From contig CM017569.1 of the NCBI GenBank assembly GCA_007844125.1, forward strand, positions 10,549,686 through 10,613,685: DNA of 64,000 nt, given 5' to 3'. This DNA is from Sinonovacula constricta (taxonomy: Eukaryota > Mollusca > Bivalvia > Cardiida > Solecurtidae). The first letter of the stretch is position 1. Every line of letters starts with the position of its first letter. The position numbers and the translations under genes are program-made. Below are positions 62,101-64,000 of this stretch, piece after piece. The notes under the pieces are model-generated. The model saw only the letters and a program-made list of their open reading frames with translations. It searched no databases and was not told where the DNA came from.

Positions 62101-63816
62101 TATATAACTTAAATAACTTGAGCCGGAAATATAACGACTATGACAGTTCAATGGCTCCCCACAATACAAGAGTGCCTACTAGCCATTCTGGTTCCCAGTC
62201 TGAACTGTCATTAATGTATGACAGTTCAATGGCTCCCCACAATACATGAGTGCCTACTAGCCATTCTGGCTCCCAGTCTGAACTGTCATTAAAATCACAA
62301 TTTTAATTAGCACTATAACTCTTAACTGCTTGTCAGCTTGCAGGAGTGTGTTCAGGCCATTCTGGTTCCCAGTCTGAACTGTCATTAATGTATGACAGTT
62401 CAATGGCTCCCCACAATACAAGAGTGCCTACTAGCCATTCTGGTTCCCAGTCTGAACTGCCATTAATGTATGACAGTTCAATGGCTCCCTACAATACAAG
62501 AGTGCCTACTAGCCATTCTGGTTCCCAGTCTGAACTGTCATTAGAATTGTAAACATTTTAGTTAGCACTAGAACTTTTGATTGCTTATTTGTGTGCAGGA
62601 GTGTGTTCAGGCCGAACTGGTACCCAGTCTGAACTGTCATTAGAATTGTAAAAAAATTTAATAGCACTAGAACTCTTGACTGCTTCTCTGTGTGCAGGAA
62701 TGCCTACAGGCCATTCAGGCGCCCACTCTACCCAGCCCAGACTACTCATCATCATCATCTGATGTCAGTGGCACATCACCCTCCTCTGGCTGGCTCCAGC
62801 GCAACACCAGCACTGCCTCTCTATATGGCACAGATGTTGTCGAGGAAACACAGAGACAGCTTGTCAATCAGCTGGGCTCACATATTATATACAGTCAGTT
62901 TAACCAGTTTGTTTTGCCATACTTATTCTGTTTTGTTTAAAACATTTGTAAATCTAGAATTAATTGCAGAATTATCAGCACACTCAATTGTTAGTCAGTT
63001 GGAATATAATACATTTCAGTATGTTGAACTTTTGTTGTGCTGTTGTTGTAAATAGCATATGTTGTTACAGCTCTTCAACAGAGGTATGTTACTTTTGCCT
63101 TTTTAATATCTTACTAAAGTTACAGTTGTTTTTTAACAAATTTGCAATAACGTAACCTTTTAGGCTTGTTAAAGTTTATGTTATTACTATAAATATGTGT
63201 ACTTAAATGGAAAAAAAACTTTGACTGTATATACCACTGTTTGGTAGGTTGCACCAATATGTCTGCTGTTATGAGCACCCATCTACTGGCCTTCCTCCTC
63301 CTCACCAAACATAGACAGGTAAATAGAATAATAAGAACTTGCCTAAATGTTTAATATTCACAGTGTACTAATATCTACAAGAGATCCCATGGCACTATTT
63401 TTTATGATATTTCATACATTTTCCAACATTGGTTTTCAAACCACTTCCAATCTCAATATTAATTTGGTCCCAACAACAATTTTTCATTTGGCATAAATAT
63501 AACTATACCTTAAAGTGAGTTGACACTTTCTTTTTCAAAAATGCATAAATCAAATTTTATGGAAGATTGTATAAAGATTGTTAGGAATACTGTTTTTGTT
63601 TGAAAAAATGTTAAATCCTTTAAACCCTAATAGTTAAAGATATGTGCACTACCATTGCCAGGGTACCAGTCTACCCCAGTTGATGCAGGACTTCACTTGG
63701 CTGCGTGAGGAGGTGGTGGTCAGGAAACGAGATCTTGGCTTCTCTCCATCCAGTCTAACCCCTGATGTAGTCAAGTATGCCATCAACATGCTTGGGCCAG
63801 GCCTTGTGCATCTCAG
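50111..63816 (+). CDS. GPAM: Glycerol-3-phosphate acyltransferase 1, mitochondrial (partial)
   Basis: Transfers a fatty acyl group from acyl-CoA to the sn-1 position of glycerol-3-phosphate at the outer mitochondrial membrane, the first step of glycerolipid synthesis. Exons: 50111-50224, 52549-52619, 52950-53057, 53843-53883, 55068-55152, 55726-55822, 57202-57338, 59334-59427, 59712-59841, 60502-60584, 61732-61845, 62698-62893, 63248-63318, 63662-63816. All junctions are GT/AG with consistent phases, giving about 498 residues. Landmarks in order: TTRPFMGATCQCMPLSQ, GMRNILDL, HKGQMKMVQTAVG, block I LPLHRSHLDY, IAAGDNLNIF, block II GLGGFYIRRKLD, block III FLEGGRSRTGKS, block IV VVPVSISYE, then FYGSVRVDFAQPFSLK and the first membrane-spanning stretch AVMSTHLLAFLLL. 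The C-terminal third is beyond the window. Block III has Gly-Gly where the human protein has Gly-Thr. The absence of a clear start is discussed under 48881-49132. Confidence 0.95.
50303..51464. mobile_element. Non-autonomous DNA element with 25 bp terminal inverted repeats
   Basis: ctgtaaagggctatagaatg plus tgcac (50303-50327) is complemented with a single mismatch at 51440-51464. The element is 1162 bp with no transposase ORF. An internal segment near 50750 is related to the repeat at 24780-25115. No convincing target duplication is visible. It lies in a GPAM intron. Confidence 0.7.
51959..52290 (+). mobile_element. tRNA-derived SINE
   Basis: The head 'cctaatagcgcaattggtaa' with a B-box-like 'gggtgaaatccc' is tRNA-like. 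It is followed by 'ataccaaagttgttaaaaat', the core 'tggtgtcaggataatgtgac' and a tail 'gaaggcagcactatatctgc'...'ggataaaccc'. The core matches the SINE at 19879 and the tail matches two further fragments downstream. The exact 3' boundary and target duplication are not clear. Confidence 0.75.
52300..52445 (+). mobile_element. 5'-truncated SINE copy
   Basis: 'ggcccagtgtcagaattgaa' continues to 'aaggcagcactaaaactgct' and 'ggatgttaaatccc', which parallel the core and tail of the neighbouring SINE. The tRNA head is missing. Confidence 0.55.
52549..52619 (+). CDS. GPAM: GPAM short exon
   Basis: A 71 bp exon between TTTTAG and GTAAGG, too short to stand out as an ORF. It reads KDIITSTTTTDGMRNILDLR then HELR, joins the previous exon in phase 0 and the next (52950) in phase 2, and aligns with the GLRNV region of vertebrate GPAT1. 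Part of the gene described at 50111-63816. Confidence 0.85.
52815..52912 (+). mobile_element. SINE tail fragment
   Basis: 'gtaaatgcagcattatatct' then 'gttggccggaagtttgtccc' is a diverged third copy of the tail seen at 52190 and 52360. Confidence 0.45.
54045..54720 (+). repeat. ~170 bp tandem repeat ('gctcacctgagca' family), about four units
   Basis: Opens with 'agctcacctgagcactaatg'. Units carry 'gaggccacat', 'aacttggtcagaatg' and 'gtcactaggtcaaatctt'. Within it, about 43 bases from 54204 are duplicated exactly at 54247. It lies in a GPAM intron. Confidence 0.8.
55458..55725 (+). repeat. 46-47 bp array duplicating a GPAM 3' splice site
   Basis: Five tandem units, each containing 'ggttacagactgacag', precede the real acceptor of exon 55726. 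AG dinucleotides fall at 55491, 55538, 55584, 55630 and 55677, and the true one at 55724, all 46-47 bases apart, so the authentic splice site is in register as the last unit. Each decoy copies the final intron bases and the first ~10 exon bases. The first and last decoys checked lead to in-frame stops. Confidence 0.9.
57202..57338 (+). CDS. GPAM: GPAM exon with acyltransferase block I
   Basis: Encodes GVPVLYLPLHRSHLDYIL and the IAAGDNLNIF stretch. The His and Asp of HRSHLD are the catalytic dyad of the plsC/GPAT family. Ends with phase 2 before GTAAGT. Confidence 0.95.
57518..57745 (+). repeat. ~170 bp repeat ('gctcacctgagca' family), one unit plus
   Basis: 'agttcacctgagcacaacat', 'cacactagaggcc', 'aacttggtcagaatgtttgt' and 'tctgcatgaaatcttgga' in order. 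Confidence 0.7.
57775..57950 (+). repeat. Dispersed repeat, same family as 1876-1960
   Basis: 'atccagctattttttatgga', 'ggaagaccctgaacaaattt', 'gggtaaaaccccaggcacac' and 'tgccctgaacaggattccaa'. This is the most complete copy in the window. Confidence 0.55.
57962..58758. mobile_element. hAT-like non-autonomous element with 8 bp target duplication
   Basis: GTTATGGA occurs immediately outside both ends (57962-57969 and 58751-58758). The termini are 'aagtgataattttt' at 57970 and, complemented, 'cagtgataattttt' ending at 58750. A related internal terminus, 'cagtgatggataattt', at 58390 suggests a nested or internally duplicated copy. 781 bp, no transposase. Lies in the GPAM intron after the block I exon. 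Confidence 0.8.
59712..59841 (+). CDS. GPAM: GPAM exon with acyltransferase block III
   Basis: Encodes VEQMLVHGESLEFFLEGG, SRTGKSLHPKGGLLSVVVD. The EGxRSRxGK signature (here EGGRSRTGK) contributes to glycerol-3-phosphate binding in the family. Confidence 0.95.
60977..61200 (+). pseudogene. Decayed first exon of an unidentified transposon ORF (zinc-finger-like)
   Basis: Begins ATGGCTACGAAAG (MATKVVERQENTKLL), shifts frame near 61025, then reads MRGLAKCELCNKNINYGG and RVGGVWSNI, a CxxC-type finger resembling transposon BED-like domains, with a stop and then a donor-like GTAAGA at 61201. CCAAT-type boxes ('ctgattggc', 'gtccaatgg') lie just upstream. Family not identified. Confidence 0.35.
62138..62697 (+). 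repeat. Minisatellite of decayed copies of the start of a GPAM exon
   Basis: Six copies of 'gagtg...gccattctgg' then 'tcccagtctgaactgtcatt' precede the true exon start 'gaatgcctacaggccattca' at 62698; compare the readings ECLLAILVPSLN or ECVQAILVPSLN with the exon's ECLQAIQAPTLP. Two copies (62344 and 62599) also carry an intron end, 'agcactagaactcttgactg' or a variant, and a TGCAG acceptor like the true one; others are joined by 'atgtatgacagttcaatggc'. Every copy with an acceptor reaches a stop (CAT TAA or CAT TAG) within 15 codons. Confidence 0.85.
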
Positions 63817-64000
63817 GTGAATCCACAGGCAATGAACGGTTTGCCATTTGTGCTTTGCTCCTCTGCCAAATGTTATCTCTAAGTTTCAGTTCATAGCTAG
63901 ATCAGATGCTTACAGACATGTTTTAGGAAGCCCTGTCAGTATTACTTATAATTGAAAGTTGCCCTTATGATCATTATAGTTGTAGGTTTCACATTTTGCT

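Noticed and set aside
62346..62552. 68-codon ORF with repeated HSGSQSELS
   Set aside because: It is an out-of-frame reading of the exon-derived minisatellite, not a gene.
63071..63083. Possible 13 bp micro-exon (TTACAG before, GTATGT after) in GPAM
   Set aside because: Good splice sites, but including it shifts the frame into exon 63248, while skipping it gives exactly the length expected from vertebrate GPAT1.

Overview
This is a 64 kb piece of an AT-rich animal genome: genes are split into short exons with consensus GT/AG splice sites, lie far apart, and sit among many decayed repeats. Repeat families with wording typical of bivalve molluscs (units around 'gaggccacattt...aacttggtcagaatgttt' and 'aaggctctagc...tagtttctgacaagaa', plus tRNA-derived SINEs) make a marine or freshwater bivalve the most likely source; that is inference from remembered repeat wording, not a database result. 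There is no bacterial operon, CRISPR array or rRNA. Three host genes are present. (1) On the minus strand, 1155-8001: the 5' half of cytosolic Xaa-Pro aminopeptidase 1 (XPNPEP1), seven coding exons, running off the left edge before the metal-binding domain. (2) On the plus strand, 18608-31333: a complete 12-exon gene for a 585-residue protein with two FYVE-type zinc fingers and long helical, coiled-coil-prone stretches, probably an endosomal adaptor. (3) On the plus strand, from about 48.9 kb or 50.1 kb to 63816 and off the right edge: mitochondrial glycerol-3-phosphate acyltransferase 1 (GPAM/GPAT1), 14 well-supported exons with all four acyltransferase blocks, plus one uncertain upstream exon. 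Genes 1 and 2 are head to head, and candidate first exons on both strands lie only about 0.5 kb apart near 16.2-16.8 kb, suggesting a shared bidirectional promoter. They do not form a common pathway; they act in peptide turnover, membrane traffic and glycerolipid synthesis. Mobile elements fill the rest: a fold-back-like structure with inverted arrays of a ~60 bp repeat (10.1-15.7 kb), a decayed LINE reverse transcriptase (17.1-18.2 kb), a SINE with 16 bp target duplications (19.9 kb), a mariner with perfect 30 bp ends but a broken transposase (27.8-29.1 kb), a hAT element with an uninterrupted two-exon 716-residue BED/hAT transposase (41.0-44.5 kb), SINE copies at 52-53 kb, and several non-autonomous inverted-repeat elements, one with a hAT-like 8 bp target duplication (58 kb). 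The most unusual structures are two GPAM introns in which the 3' splice site together with the start of the next exon has been tandemly duplicated into short arrays of decoy acceptors (55.46-55.73 kb and 62.1-62.9 kb). No clearly new multi-gene biological system is visible.
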